NCBI GenBank assembly: GCA_905215665.1
Contig: CAJMQR010000004.1
Location: 1-29,607 of the forward strand
DNA from: an uncultured bacterium
GTDB lineage: Bacteria > Bacillota > Clostridia > Oscillospirales > Oscillospiraceae
Direction of reading: 5' to 3'
Length of the DNA stretch: 29,607 nucleotides
The position numbers and the translations under genes are program-made. Shown here one piece after another: positions 22,259-29,607 of the stretch; position 1 is the first letter of the stretch, and every line of letters starts with the position of its first letter. Under the pieces are notes generated by a model that had not been told where the DNA came from, did not search any database, and saw only the letters and a program-made list of their open reading frames with translations.

Positions 22259-23614
22259 TTATACCGTTGTACGCCTCCAGATTCCCGAGAAATAGAAGAC
22301 AACCGACAGCGCAGTGGCAATCGTCCAGCTTACCGGCCAGGCGAGCCATATGCCGCTGCTCCCCCAGAAGGAGGAGAATACAAAGGCCAGCAGCACCCGC
22401 AGAAACAGCGCCGCAAAGGTCGTGATCATAAAAAGCAGCATCGCGCCCGCGCCGCGGAACACGCTGTCCGCGCAGATCTTGATCGCAACCAATACATAAA
22501 AAGGCGCCACGATCAGGAGGAATTTGCAGCCGATCTGCAGTGCATCGCTCCCCTTTTCCTTCATAAAAAGACCGATCAGCGGCTCACGCAGAAAAACATA
22601 GGCAAGGCTGAACGCCGCCGCCACACCGCACATCAGCGCAAGACCGCTTCTCAGGCCGCGCCTGACGCGCTCCGGCTTGCCGGCTCCAAGGTTCTGGGCC
22701 GTGAAATTCGAGACGCCCGTGCCCAGTGTGGAGATCGTCGTGGTCGTGAAGCCGTTGACCTTGATCGCCGCGGCATAGCCCGCGATCACCGCACCGTCGA
22801 AGCCATTGACGATGCTCTGGATCAGAATATTGCCCACGGAGACGAAGCACTGCTGCAGGGTGCTTGGCAGCGCGATACGGACGATGCGTTTCAGAAGCTT
22901 CTGGTCGAAGATCTGCGGTTTTTCCGCACAGACAAGCGTCCGTAGTTTCCTAAAGACGGTGACAACCGCCAAAACACAGCTCACACCCTGACACAAAAAG
23001 GTTGCCCACGCCACAGCGCCGACGCCCAGCTCAGGAAAGAGCCGGACAAAGAGGATATCCAGAAACACATTGGCCGTGGATGAACAGGCGAGAAAATAAA
23101 AGGGCGTTTTGGAATCGCCCAACGCAGAGAAAATACCGCTGGAAATGTTGTAAAAGAAGAGAAACAGCAGACCGGCGGTGTAGATATTCAGGTACAGCAT
23201 CGTATCCGGCCGAATGCGCTCCGGTACGCGGATGAGTGGCAGAAGCCGCGGGAGAAACAAAAAGCCCATTCCCATCAGCAGAACCGTCAGCGCTCCGCTG
23301 AAAAGGAAGTTCGTGCTGACCGCCGTTTTCAGTTCCCGCAGGCGTCTGGCGCCATAGAGCTGCGAGACGACGACGGAGCAGCCGATATTGCAGCCAAAGG
23401 CAAAGGCCAGGTAGATCAGCGTCACCTCATAGGCGTTGCCGACGGCGGAAAGTGCATCCTCCCCGATCATCTTTCCCGCAATCAGGGAATCCGCAATATT
23501 ATACATCTGCTGAAAGATCACCCCGCCGAGGAGCGGCAGCGAGAAGCTGCACAGCGCCCTTCCCGGTGAGCCGGCCGTTAAATCTTTTATCATAGTTATA
23601 TATTTCCAAAACAT
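22259..23614 (-). CDS. MATE-family multidrug/metabolite exporter
   Basis: Integral membrane antiporter of the MATE (DinF/NorM-like) group, 451 residues with about twelve hydrophobic segments in two similar halves. The family's N-terminal pattern SFSLPLLGGVIFQQMYNIADSLIAGKMIGEDALSAVGNA is clear, and the second half begins around IALPSTLQQCFVSVGNILIQSIVNGFDG. Such proteins expel cationic drugs or metabolites using Na+ or H+; substrates cannot be predicted here. ATG at 23614 has GGGGAG six bases upstream, but both lie in a strong hairpin (23608-23647). A perfect -10 box lies at 23661-23666. A strong terminator follows, so the gene is a single unit. Confidence 0.93.
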   Translation of the reverse strand: MFWKYITMIKDLTAGSPGRALCSFSLPLLGGVIFQQMYNIADSLIAGKMIGEDALSAVGNAYEVTLIYLAFAFGCNIGCSVVVSQLYGARRLRELKTAVSTNFLFSGALTVLLMGMGFLFLPRLLPLIRVPERIRPDTMLYLNIYTAGLLFLFFYNISSGIFSALGDSKTPFYFLACSSTANVFLDILFVRLFPELGVGAVAWATFLCQGVSCVLAVVTVFRKLRTLVCAEKPQIFDQKLLKRIVRIALPSTLQQCFVSVGNILIQSIVNGFDGAVIAGYAAAIKVNGFTTTTISTLGTGVSNFTAQNLGAGKPERVRRGLRSGLALMCGVAAAFSLAYVFLREPLIGLFMKEKGSDALQIGCKFLLIVAPFYVLVAIKICADSVFRGAGAMLLFMITTFAALFLRVLLAFVFSSFWGSSGIWLAWPVSWTIATALSVVFYFSGIWRRTTV

Positions 23615-23647
23615 AGGGCACTCCCCTTCGGAAGTGCCCTATGTTTT
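23608..23647 (-). promoter_or_regulatory. Perfect hairpin covering the MATE start codon
   Basis: Arms 23608-23622 and 23633-23647 are perfect 15-bp inverted repeats around a 10-base loop. In the minus-strand mRNA the ribosome binding site GGGGAG is at the loop edge and the ATG is in the 3' arm, so the structure would hide the start of translation. Confidence 0.6.
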
Positions 23648-23660
23648 CGTTTAAACAAGC

Positions 23661-23666
23661 ATTATA
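23661..23666 (-). promoter_or_regulatory. -10 box upstream of the MATE gene
   Basis: A perfect TATAAT on the minus strand, about 47 bases before the coding start. No convincing -35 box is seen at 16-18 bases. Transcription from here would put the start-codon hairpin near the 5' end of the mRNA. Confidence 0.35.
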
Positions 23667-23671
23667 AAAGG

Positions 23672-23688
23672 CAACGGATCAGCCGTTG
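23672..23688 (-). terminator. Weak stem-loop overlapping the zinc-ribbon stop codon
   Basis: CAACGG/CCGTTG (23672-23677 and 23683-23688) pair around a 5-base loop that contains part of the stop codon, followed on the minus strand by CCTTTTAT. The stem is short, so some read-through into the MATE gene is likely. Confidence 0.35.
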
Positions 23689-23960
23689 TTCTCTCTCATC
23701 TTTGCAAAGCACTCGCTGCAATAGACCGGACGATCGGTCTTCGGCTCAAAGGGAACACGAGCCTCTCCGCCGCAGTTGGCGCAGACAGCGGTGAAATACT
23801 CCCTCGGGCTGCGGGCAGCATTCTTACGAGCGTCGCGGCAAGCCTTGCAGCGCTGCGGCTCATTCTGGAATCCTCTCTCCGCATAGAATTCCTGTTCGCC
23901 GGCGGTGAACACGAATTCCTTGCCGCATTCCTTGCAAACTAAAGTCTTGTCTTCGTACAT
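23679..23960 (-). CDS. Small double zinc-ribbon protein
   Basis: A 93-residue cytoplasmic protein with four CxxC knuckles: Cys9-Cys12 (CKEC), CKAC near 38-41, CANC near 60-63 and CSEC near 80-83, enough for two zinc ribbons. Between the first two lies the family-typical GEQEFYAERGFQNEP. It belongs to the probable zinc-ribbon families common in Firmicutes, whose role is unknown; nucleic-acid or protein binding is a guess. ATG at 23960 has AGAGAGG nine bases upstream. It has its own near-perfect promoter at 24088-24115 and a leader of about 120 bases, which suggests high expression for such a small gene. Confidence 0.88.
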   Translation of the reverse strand: MYEDKTLVCKECGKEFVFTAGEQEFYAERGFQNEPQRCKACRDARKNAARSPREYFTAVCANCGGEARVPFEPKTDRPVYCSECFAKMRENNG

Positions 23961-24087
23961 TTTGGTTTACCTCTCTTGATGAATAAGATTTGCCCCGACA
24001 CTCTTCTTGCTAAATTGCAGATTGGTATGCCTCAGGGTTGATATTGCGAACGGTCTTTTACCGATTGCGCCGATTAACACGCCTTTA

Positions 24088-24115
24088 ATTATAACATTTC
24101 CACCGGCTTTGTCAA
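24088..24115 (-). promoter_or_regulatory. Consensus promoter for the zinc-ribbon gene
   Basis: Perfect TTGACA (24115-24110) and perfect TATAAT (24093-24088) with a 16-base spacer on the minus strand. It is the best promoter match in the window. Confidence 0.8.
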
Positions 24116-24188
24116 TAGTGGATGAAAGAATAATCTGTAAGAAAAAAACATTTGTACACTTTTTACATTTTCATTTCTTCATTTTCAG

Positions 24189-25226
24189 TCAAAATGTCAG
24201 TTGCTCTTCGTTCTGATTCGGCAAATGCAGATGGTCATAGGCAAGCTGCGTCACGCAGCGTCCTCTCGGCGTGCGGGTGAGAAAGCCGATCTGCATCAGA
24301 TAGGGCTCATAGACGTCTTCCAGCGTTACGGCTTCCTCCCCGATCGTCGCGGCAAGGGTCTCCAGTCCCACGGGGCCGCCGCCGTAAAACTGAATGATTG
24401 CCCGGAGCATCCGGCGGTCCGTGGCGTCCAGCCCCAGTTTGTCCACCTCCAGCCGCTGCAGCGCCAGATCCGCCGCCTCGCGGGTGATCACGCCGTCATA
24501 ATAAAGCTGTGCAAAATCCCGCACGCGCCGGAGCATCCGGTTGGCGATACGCGGCGTGCCGCGGCTGCGGGAAGCGACCTCCAGCGCCCCGGCAGGATCG
24601 ATCTGCATGCCCAGAAGAAGCGCCGAGCGCGTAACGATCCGGCAGAGTTCCTCCGGGGTGTAAAGCTCCAGCCGGAAGGTCACGCCGAAGCGGTCGCGCA
24701 GAGGCGCGGAAAGCTGCCCCGCGCGGGTCGTCGCCCCGATCAGGGTGAATTTCGGCAGATCGAGCCGGATGGAATTGGCAGAAGGCCCCTTGCCGACGAT
24801 GATATCGATGGCAAAGTCCTCCATCGCGGGATACAGAATCTCCTCCACTGAGGTGTTCAGGCGGTGGATCTCGTCGATGAAGAGGATGTCGCCTTCCGAA
24901 AGATTGGTCAGAAGCGCCGCCAGATCGCCCGCCTTTTCAATGGCAGGGCCGGATGTGATGCGGATATTCACCCCCATCTCATTGGCGATGACGCCGGCCA
25001 GAGTGGTCTTGCCAAGCCCCGGAGGGCCATAGAGCAGGACGTGATCCAGCGGCTCGCTGCGGCGGCGCGCCGCTTCAATATAAACCGCCAAGTTCTCCTT
25101 GACCTTTTCCTGTCCGTTGTATTCGCTCAGGCGCTTCGGGCGGAGGGAAAGCTCGCCCTCATCCTTCGCCGTGTAGCTGGTTGTCACGATGGGCGCTTCA
25201 AAATCCTGTGAAAAATCGATGCTCAT
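24189..25226 (-). CDS. ruvB: Holliday junction branch migration ATPase RuvB
   Basis: Hexameric AAA+ motor that drives branch migration of Holliday junctions with RuvA. The sequence of 345 residues has RPKRLSEYNGQEKVKENL, Walker A GPPGLGKTT (Lys73), Walker B ILFIDEIH (Asp118-Glu119), sensor GATTRAG with arginine-finger region APLRDRFG, and the C-terminal winged-helix end GFLTRTPRGR. ATG at 25226 has GAGG seven bases upstream and starts four bases after the ruvA stop. It is the last gene of the ruv cluster; only weak structure follows it. Confidence 0.98.
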   Translation of the reverse strand: MSIDFSQDFEAPIVTTSYTAKDEGELSLRPKRLSEYNGQEKVKENLAVYIEAARRRSEPLDHVLLYGPPGLGKTTLAGVIANEMGVNIRITSGPAIEKAGDLAALLTNLSEGDILFIDEIHRLNTSVEEILYPAMEDFAIDIIVGKGPSANSIRLDLPKFTLIGATTRAGQLSAPLRDRFGVTFRLELYTPEELCRIVTRSALLLGMQIDPAGALEVASRSRGTPRIANRMLRRVRDFAQLYYDGVITREAADLALQRLEVDKLGLDATDRRMLRAIIQFYGGGPVGLETLAATIGEEAVTLEDVYEPYLMQIGFLTRTPRGRCVTQLAYDHLHLPNQNEEQLTF

Positions 25227-25230
25227 GCAC

Positions 25231-25833
25231 TCACCTCATTACCATTGCGCGCAGGCAGCGGCGCACGATCTCCTCCGTGGGCAGTCCCTCTGCCGGGATC
25301 CCCTTGAGCGCCGCGGCAATCTCGGCCTGATTGTAGCCAAGCTCCGCCAGCGCCGCCTGCGCAAGCGCAAGATTGCTTCCCGCCGCAGGCACCGGCACCG
25401 CCGGCGCGCCGGAAAAGTCCACCTCCGACACAGAGGCACCCAGTTTATCCTTCAGTTCCAGAATGATGCGCTGCGCCAGCTTTTTCCCGACGCCCTGCGC
25501 CGCCGTCAGCGTCTTTTCGTCCTGCGTCATGATCGCCAGCGTGAAGCGCTCCGGCGACGTAGACGAGAGAATCGCCAGCGCCGCCTTCGGCCCGACGCCG
25601 GTGACGGACAGCAGAAGTTCAAAGCAGCGCAGCTCCTCCCGGGTGGAGAAGCCGTAGATGTCAAACGCGTCCTCGCGGATGTTGCAGTAGGTAAAAAGCT
25701 TCGCCGTCTGCCCCACATGCAGCTTAGAAAGCGTATAAGCGGTGGTGTGGCAGGCATAGCCTGCGCCGCCGCAGTCCACGACCGCCAGATTGCCCTCCAT
25801 CAGAGTGATCTCTCCGTTCAGATAATAAAACAT
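25231..25833 (-). CDS. ruvA: Holliday junction DNA-binding protein RuvA
   Basis: Tetrameric protein that holds the four-way junction and loads RuvB. 200 residues: N-terminal OB fold (MFYYLNGEITLMEGN...), two helix-hairpin-helix motifs (LLSVTGVGPKAALAIL near 70-85 and LTAAQGVGKKLAQRIILEL near 105-123), then a flexible linker and the C-terminal RuvB-binding domain (ALAELGYNQAEIAAAL). ATG at 25833 has GGGGAGG upstream; it begins two bases after the ruvC stop, so ruvC-ruvA-ruvB are tightly coupled. Confidence 0.97.
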   Translation of the reverse strand: MFYYLNGEITLMEGNLAVVDCGGAGYACHTTAYTLSKLHVGQTAKLFTYCNIREDAFDIYGFSTREELRCFELLLSVTGVGPKAALAILSSTSPERFTLAIMTQDEKTLTAAQGVGKKLAQRIILELKDKLGASVSEVDFSGAPAVPVPAAGSNLALAQAALAELGYNQAEIAAALKGIPAEGLPTEEIVRRCLRAMVMR

Positions 25834-25835
25834 AC

Positions 25836-26336
25836 CTATCCTCCCCGCTGCATCCCGGCAAGCATGGACGTTGCTGATCTTGCATGGCACAGGGCAATGG
25901 CGATGGCGTCCGCCGCATCATCCGGGCGCGGCATTTTCTCCATATGCAGGAAACGGCGCGTCATATCCATGACCTGACGCTTTTCCGCCTTGCCGTAGCC
26001 GACCACCGCCTGCTTGACCTGCATGGGCGTGTATTCAAACAGCGGCACGCCCGCCCGCTCTATGGCAAGCAGGATCACGCCGCGCCCATGGGACACGCCG
26101 ATTCCCGTCGTGATGTTGTGACCCCAGAACAGCTCTTCAACGGCCACGGCTCCGGGTTTTGTGACCTCCAGCAGCCGTGTCATATCCTCAAAAAGCATAT
26201 TGAGCCGCCGGGGAAACGCCAGCTCCGGCGGCGTTGTCACCGTGCCGTACTGCAGCAGCTCGTATTTCCCGCGCTCCGACGAGATCAGGCCAAATCCCGT
26301 GGTTGCATAGCCGGGATCAATTCCTAAAATAACCAA
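25836..26336 (-). CDS. ruvC: Holliday junction resolvase RuvC
   Basis: Dimeric Mg2+-dependent endonuclease that cuts Holliday junctions. Catalytic acidic residues are visible: Asp7 in GIDPG, Glu67/Glu68 in AVEELFWGHN, and the Asp pair in RPDDAADAIAIA near 140. The start is TTG at 26336 (166 residues, the usual size), preceded by GGAG at eight bases. The start lies inside the end of the small membrane-protein gene (20-base overlap), which points to translational coupling. Earlier in-frame codons would fall deeper in that gene and add residues not typical of RuvC. Confidence 0.96.
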   Translation of the reverse strand: MVILGIDPGYATTGFGLISSERGKYELLQYGTVTTPPELAFPRRLNMLFEDMTRLLEVTKPGAVAVEELFWGHNITTGIGVSHGRGVILLAIERAGVPLFEYTPMQVKQAVVGYGKAEKRQVMDMTRRFLHMEKMPRPDDAADAIAIALCHARSATSMLAGMQRGG

Positions 26337-26544
26337 AGAGCTTCTCCGGCCACTCAGGCAGCGCAATATTCAACAGCCAGCAGAGGATGCCAAGAATCAG
26401 AATGCCGAACAGCGTCCACGCGAAAATACGCTTCCACCGGGGGCTGGGGATATACTCCTCCTGCTTTTTTTCCGCTTCCGTGGGTAAATCCTCCGGCTGC
26501 ACATTTTCCATCAGAACCTCCGGTTCCTGTTTGTTCTCATTCAA
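26317..26544 (-). CDS. Small single-pass membrane protein ahead of ruvC
   Basis: I do not recognise this 75-residue protein. A polar, Glu-rich N-terminal half (about 1-35) is followed by SPRWKR, one hydrophobic segment (about 42-62, IFAWTLFGILILGILCWLL) and a short tail LPEWPEKLFGYFRN. Basic residues before the segment suggest the N-terminus is inside. The start is TTG at 26544, eight bases after GAGG; a GTG at 26553 overlaps that site and is only about three bases from the predicted start of transcription. It is the first gene of the ruv operon and overlaps ruvC. Confidence 0.75.
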   Translation of the reverse strand: MNENKQEPEVLMENVQPEDLPTEAEKKQEEYIPSPRWKRIFAWTLFGILILGILCWLLNIALPEWPEKLFGYFRN

Positions 26545-26562
26545 ATGTATCACCTCATCAGT

Positions 26563-26591
26563 ATCATAGCACGCTTTTGCAATATTTGCAC
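26563..26591 (-). promoter_or_regulatory. Extended -10 promoter for the ruv operon
   Basis: TGC-TATGAT on the minus strand (-10 at 26568-26563) with only a weak -35 (GTGCAA, 17 bases upstream). The predicted start near 26556 leaves a leader of about 12 bases. No LexA-type site is obvious. Confidence 0.5.
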
Positions 26592-26601
26592 GGATATTTT
26601 T

Positions 26602-27225
26602 TCACCCGGAAAAGCCGTCGGGACAGACGCCCATCCCCTCCAGCTCGCCGAGCGCCTGTGTCAGGGTGGAGAAGACAATCCCCCGCATCCCGACGCTGCG
26701 CGCCCCCGCGACATTCTCCGTCATATCATCCAGAAAAACCGATTCCTCCGCGCGCAGGCCGTAACGCTCCAGCAGCAGCCGGTAAATGGCCGGATCGGGC
26801 TTGAGCAGCTTTACCCGATAGGAGAACACGCCCCCGTCGGTATAGGGCAGAAAAGAGAGGGCCTCCGGGCAATCCTCCGCTGCTTTCTGAGAGAAGTTAG
26901 AGAGATAGAACACGCCGTAGCCCGCATTTTTCAGCGCACGGATCAATCTGACGGCGTAGTCCCGCGGCCGGAGAAGCCCGCACAGGCTGTCAAAGGCGCG
27001 GTGAAAATCGTCGGCAATTTCGGGATCGTTCCGGATAAAGCCTTCGATAACCTCCTGCACGGAAAGCACGCCGCGGTCATACTCGCCCCACGCCGGATGC
27101 AGCACCGAACTTCTGGCAATGCGGTCGATTCTCTCCGGGGAAAAGCCCTTATCCTTCAAAAAGCCGTACCAGCGATAGTCCGCCAGAACGTTCCCGATAT
27201 CAAAAACAATATTTCTGATTGCCAT
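26602..27225 (-). CDS. HAD-superfamily phosphatase (subfamily IA type)
   Basis: Probable small-molecule phosphatase, 207 residues. Motif I is FDIGNVL with the nucleophile Asp9; the +2 position is Gly, as in the YihX-type branch (FDLGNV) that includes sugar-phosphate phosphatases. Motif II is YLSNFS, motif III Lys in KLLKPDPAIY and motif IV FLDDMTEN. The helical cap lies between residues 17 and 85. ATG at 27225 has GAGGG upstream. It stands alone with its own promoter; the substrate is unknown. Confidence 0.9.
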   Translation of the reverse strand: MAIRNIVFDIGNVLADYRWYGFLKDKGFSPERIDRIARSSVLHPAWGEYDRGVLSVQEVIEGFIRNDPEIADDFHRAFDSLCGLLRPRDYAVRLIRALKNAGYGVFYLSNFSQKAAEDCPEALSFLPYTDGGVFSYRVKLLKPDPAIYRLLLERYGLRAEESVFLDDMTENVAGARSVGMRGIVFSTLTQALGELEGMGVCPDGFSG

Positions 27226-27284
27226 GTCCTACCCTCGCCGTGATCCCGCGTCCGTTGCCGGAGACAGGCTGTTGTTTTGCTTCC

Positions 27285-27313
27285 ATCATAGCATACGGCG
27301 AAACAAAAATCAA
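27285..27313 (-). promoter_or_regulatory. Promoter for the HAD phosphatase gene
   Basis: TTGATT (27313-27308), 17-base spacer ending in TGC, and TATGAT (27290-27285) on the minus strand: good boxes plus an extended -10. The leader would be about 50 bases. Confidence 0.65.
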
Positions 27314-27403
27314 ACCCGTATCTGCCGGCCGCCGCTGAAAAACGAAAAACGCCGCAGAAGGTGGACGCCTGACATCGAGGGCATCCGGTTGCAGCGCAGA
27401 TGC

Positions 27404-27437
27404 ACAGGGCGGCATGGCAGAAGCCATGCCGCCCTGT
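27404..27437 (-). terminator. Long perfect hairpin after the histidine kinase gene
   Basis: Arms of 15 bp (27404-27418 and 27423-27437) pair perfectly around a 4-base loop, beginning two bases past the kinase stop codon. No T run follows on either strand, so it may protect the 3' end or need help to terminate. Confidence 0.6.
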
Positions 27438-27439
27438 AT

Positions 27440-29485
27440 TTACTCCTTCATCAGTGGGAAGCTGACCTCGGCCTTGAACAGGTCTCCGTCGATACAGATC
27501 GTGAATCTGCCCCCCTGCAGCTCCGTAAGGCTCCGCGCAATGGAAAGACCCAGTCCGCTTCCCTCCGTATTGCGGGAGGCGTCGCCCCGCACAAAGCGCT
27601 CCATCAGCTCGTCGCTGGAGATGTTCAGAGCGTCTCTGGAGATATTCTTAAAGGCGATGATGAGGTTTCCCTCCTGCTCTGCGGTCTGCAAATATACGCG
27701 TGTCCGCTCCAGAGAATACTTGCAGATATTGCCGAGCAGATTGTCAATCACGCGCCAGAGCAGCCGTCCGTCCGCAAAGACGTACGCTCCCTGCACCTTC
27801 AGATCGAGAAGCAGCTCCAGCTCCTGCGCCTTCAGCTTTTCCTCGTATTCGCCCGCCGCCTGCGTCAGAAGGACGTTCACGTCCGTCTTTTCCGCGTGGA
27901 CGGCGATGTTCCCGGTGGATGCCTTGGAAGCCTCGACCAGATCCTCCGTCAGCTTTTTCAGCCGCAGGGACTGGCGGTCCAGAACCCGCAGATATTCCGG
28001 GGCGTTCGGGGAGTCAAGTCCCTCGGCCTGGAGCAGGTTCACATAGTTGACGATGCTCGTCAGCGGCGTTTTGATGTCGTGCGAAACGTTGGTGATGAGC
28101 TCCGCCTTCATACGCTCGCTGCGCATCTGCACCTCCACCGCCTTCTGCATTCCCACGCTGATACTGTTCAGATTTTCTCCGTGGTGCCGGAAATCCGGCA
28201 GCATATGGCGCACATTGACGCGGTAGTTCATATCGCCTTCTGCGATACGCGCGCCGCCTGTTTTCAGCGTCTGCAGATTGATCGCGATCAGAATGGCCAG
28301 AGGGACAAAAAGGAGCTTTTCCAGCACCCAGAGCGGCGGATAAACGCGCGCCAGCAGAAAAATCAGTTCCACCAGCGTCAAGCCGGCGCAGATCAGCACG
28401 GTTTTCCAACACAGCGGCAGATGCGTGCAGACAAAGCGGATGCCGTGCCCGACCCAACGCAGCGCCTTCCAGAGAAGGTACAGCGCAAAGTATATGACAG
28501 TGTTTTTCCACCACTTCCCCGCCTTGGCGCGCGTTGCAAAGCTCAAGATGGGCGAAAGCAGGAGAAAAGCCCAGAGGAGTATGACCGCGCCGCCTGCCGC
28601 GAGCTGCCAGAGCATGAACGTACCATAGCTGAATATCTCCGCAAACAGCGCGGCGCTCCCGATGAATCCGGCGGTCAGGACGGCAAGATAGAGGTCAAAG
28701 GGGATCCTGTCCACCCAGTTCAGGTGAATTCCCTCGACCCCCGCCTTGTGGCCGGCAGCGCAGAGCAGGAAGATGAAGAGGGCGGCCGCAAATACCAGAG
28801 CGGCAATTGCAACCGGGAGCAGAAAGCGCTGCAGCTTCACAAGCCGGTTGACCAGCTCCACGGCGCGGAAGCATTCGTCCTCTGCGGTCAGCTTTTCCAT
28901 CACCGCCACACGGATGGTGAGCGGGCGGTTCTGTACGGTGACAGTTGTAATCGTTGCTTCCAGCTTTCCCGCACTGTTTTCCTCAAAACTGTGGCTTACA
29001 ATCCTTTCGGGCATCTCGTTCAGATACTCATACATCGCTTCCTCGTTCTCAAACGTGCGCAGGAAGGTATGATAGCTTTCCCCGATGGCGATGGAATAAC
29101 CATACTCGCGCTGCGTCTCCGGCACAATGGCGGTATCCTGCCGGTTTTCAAAAAGGAGCTTGCCGTTTTCGTCTGTGATCTCAATGCGCAGATTCGAGTT
29201 TTCCGGAGCAAAGCGCTCGTTGTAATACTCCAGCATCGCATGATAAGCCGCCGAGTCGGTATTTCCCTCCGCCAATGTATCCAGAAGAGGATAGCATTCC
29301 TCCTCCGCACGGCACACAACGGAAGAAAGCATGGTGTTTTTGAGTCTCGTTCCGTTGTCAAGATAGCTGTCGTTTCCAACCAGAACGACGATTCCGGCCA
29401 CAGACGCCGCCAGAAGGATAAGCATCGCCACCAGCAGAACTATGGCTGTCGCCTTCGCCGCCAGACTTGATTTCAGTGATTTCAC
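27440..29485 (-). CDS. Membrane sensor histidine kinase with polytopic domain
   Basis: Two-component sensor, 681 residues. A first membrane segment (about 10-34) precedes an extracytoplasmic domain of roughly 180 residues; then about five or six hydrophobic segments between 215 and 415. The cytoplasmic part has a HAMP-like linker (RIAEGDMNYRV), the H-box NVSHDIKTPLTS with His469, the N-box DNLLGN near 581, and the G-box GSGLGLSI near 642. The start is GTG at 29485, overlapping the response-regulator stop codon as GTGA. The many membrane segments besides the outer loop are more than in the classical two-segment design. Signal unknown. It would phosphorylate the OmpR-type regulator encoded just upstream. 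Confidence 0.93.
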   Translation of the reverse strand: MKSLKSSLAAKATAIVLLVAMLILLAASVAGIVVLVGNDSYLDNGTRLKNTMLSSVVCRAEEECYPLLDTLAEGNTDSAAYHAMLEYYNERFAPENSNLRIEITDENGKLLFENRQDTAIVPETQREYGYSIAIGESYHTFLRTFENEEAMYEYLNEMPERIVSHSFEENSAGKLEATITTVTVQNRPLTIRVAVMEKLTAEDECFRAVELVNRLVKLQRFLLPVAIAALVFAAALFIFLLCAAGHKAGVEGIHLNWVDRIPFDLYLAVLTAGFIGSAALFAEIFSYGTFMLWQLAAGGAVILLWAFLLLSPILSFATRAKAGKWWKNTVIYFALYLLWKALRWVGHGIRFVCTHLPLCWKTVLICAGLTLVELIFLLARVYPPLWVLEKLLFVPLAILIAINLQTLKTGGARIAEGDMNYRVNVRHMLPDFRHHGENLNSISVGMQKAVEVQMRSERMKAELITNVSHDIKTPLTSIVNYVNLLQAEGLDSPNAPEYLRVLDRQSLRLKKLTEDLVEASKASTGNIAVHAEKTDVNVLLTQAAGEYEEKLKAQELELLLDLKVQGAYVFADGRLLWRVIDNLLGNICKYSLERTRVYLQTAEQEGNLIIAFKNISRDALNISSDELMERFVRGDASRNTEGSGLGLSIARSLTELQGGRFTICIDGDLFKAEVSFPLMKE

Positions 29486-29607
29486 CGCACGTCACGCTCC
29501 ATCTTATAGCCCTGTCCCCATACCACCTTCAGGTAATGCGGATCGGCCGGATTGATTTCAAGCTTTTCGCGCAGATGCCGGATGTGTACCGCCACCGCGT
29601 TTTCCGC
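29482..29607 (-). CDS. OmpR-type response regulator, C-terminal end only
   Basis: The frame enters at the window edge and ends with TGA at 29482, giving 41 residues. They form the recognition helix and C-terminal hairpin of an OmpR/PhoB winged-helix domain: ENAVAVHIRHLREKLE then HYLKVVWGQGYKME. The receiver domain lies beyond the window. The stop overlaps the kinase start by four bases, the usual arrangement of a two-component pair. Confidence 0.92.
   Translation of the reverse strand, partial: AENAVAVHIRHLREKLEINPADPHYLKVVWGQGYKMERDVR

Noticed and set aside
24120..24188. Terminator after ruvB
   Set aside because: A T run exists on the minus strand but the preceding stem is only four pairs; too weak to call.
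27320..27360. Direct GCGGCG repeats with T-rich segment between the HAD and kinase genes
   Set aside because: Direct, not inverted, repeats, so no hairpin terminator forms.
27224..29470. Plus-strand 748-codon open frame
   Set aside because: Antisense to the histidine kinase, whose H, N and G boxes are intact; no ribosome binding site or recognisable domain.

Overview
The window looks like a chromosomal segment from a high-GC, gut-type Clostridia bacterium (Oscillospiraceae-like). Support for this: strong AGGAGG-type ribosome binding sites with many TTG/GTG starts, sigma-A-type promoters, lipoprotein signal peptides ending in LxAC, a pyrH-frr pair, a ruvCAB cluster, and a CUT2 sugar ABC transporter. 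This placement is inference from gene content only. No rRNA, tRNA, CRISPR array, transposase or phage gene was seen.

Layout. 1-1207 (minus): pyrH-frr, with frr cut by the window edge. 1425-3107 (plus): glnS with its own promoter and a strong terminator. 3185-5066 (minus): a tandem-GNAT acetyltransferase downstream of a membrane-anchored GH25 muramidase. 5207-7458 (plus): a CapA-like lipoprotein, then an unknown lipoprotein behind a consensus promoter and a 180-base leader that appears structured. 7534-20456 (minus): twelve co-directional genes that look like one catabolic operon. 20947-22180 (plus, divergent): a flavin-reductase-fold protein and a GntR/UTRA regulator. 22259-23614 (minus): a MATE exporter whose start codon lies in a 15-bp perfect hairpin. 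23679-23960 (minus): a small zinc-ribbon protein. 24189-26544 (minus): a small membrane protein, ruvC, ruvA and ruvB. 26602-27225 (minus): a HAD phosphatase. 27440-29607 (minus): a histidine kinase and the end of its response regulator.

The main accessory system is the 7.5-20.5 kb operon. In transcription order it encodes a shortened DeoC-like protein, a zinc alcohol dehydrogenase, a D-2-hydroxyacid dehydrogenase, a class II ketose-bisphosphate aldolase homologue, an FGGY sugar kinase, an aldo/keto reductase, an ABC ATPase and permease, two paralogous substrate-binding lipoproteins, an unassigned TIM-barrel-like protein and a PIG-L/LmbE deacetylase. This is a full import, oxidation/reduction, phosphorylation and cleavage set, but it matches no pathway I can name. 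Two of the aldolase-like proteins lack key catalytic residues: Asp82 is Ser in the class II aldolase, and the DeoC-like protein has lost its catalytic Asp and Lys positions and its C-terminal part. The divergent promoter region carries two copies of a palindrome, TCATC-N-GATGA. One overlaps the predicted operon start point, so it is a good candidate operator for the adjacent GntR regulator.

The housekeeping genes (pyrH, frr, glnS, ruvABC) are full-length where complete and show normal motifs. Substrate, pathway and regulation of the large operon are inferred, not shown.
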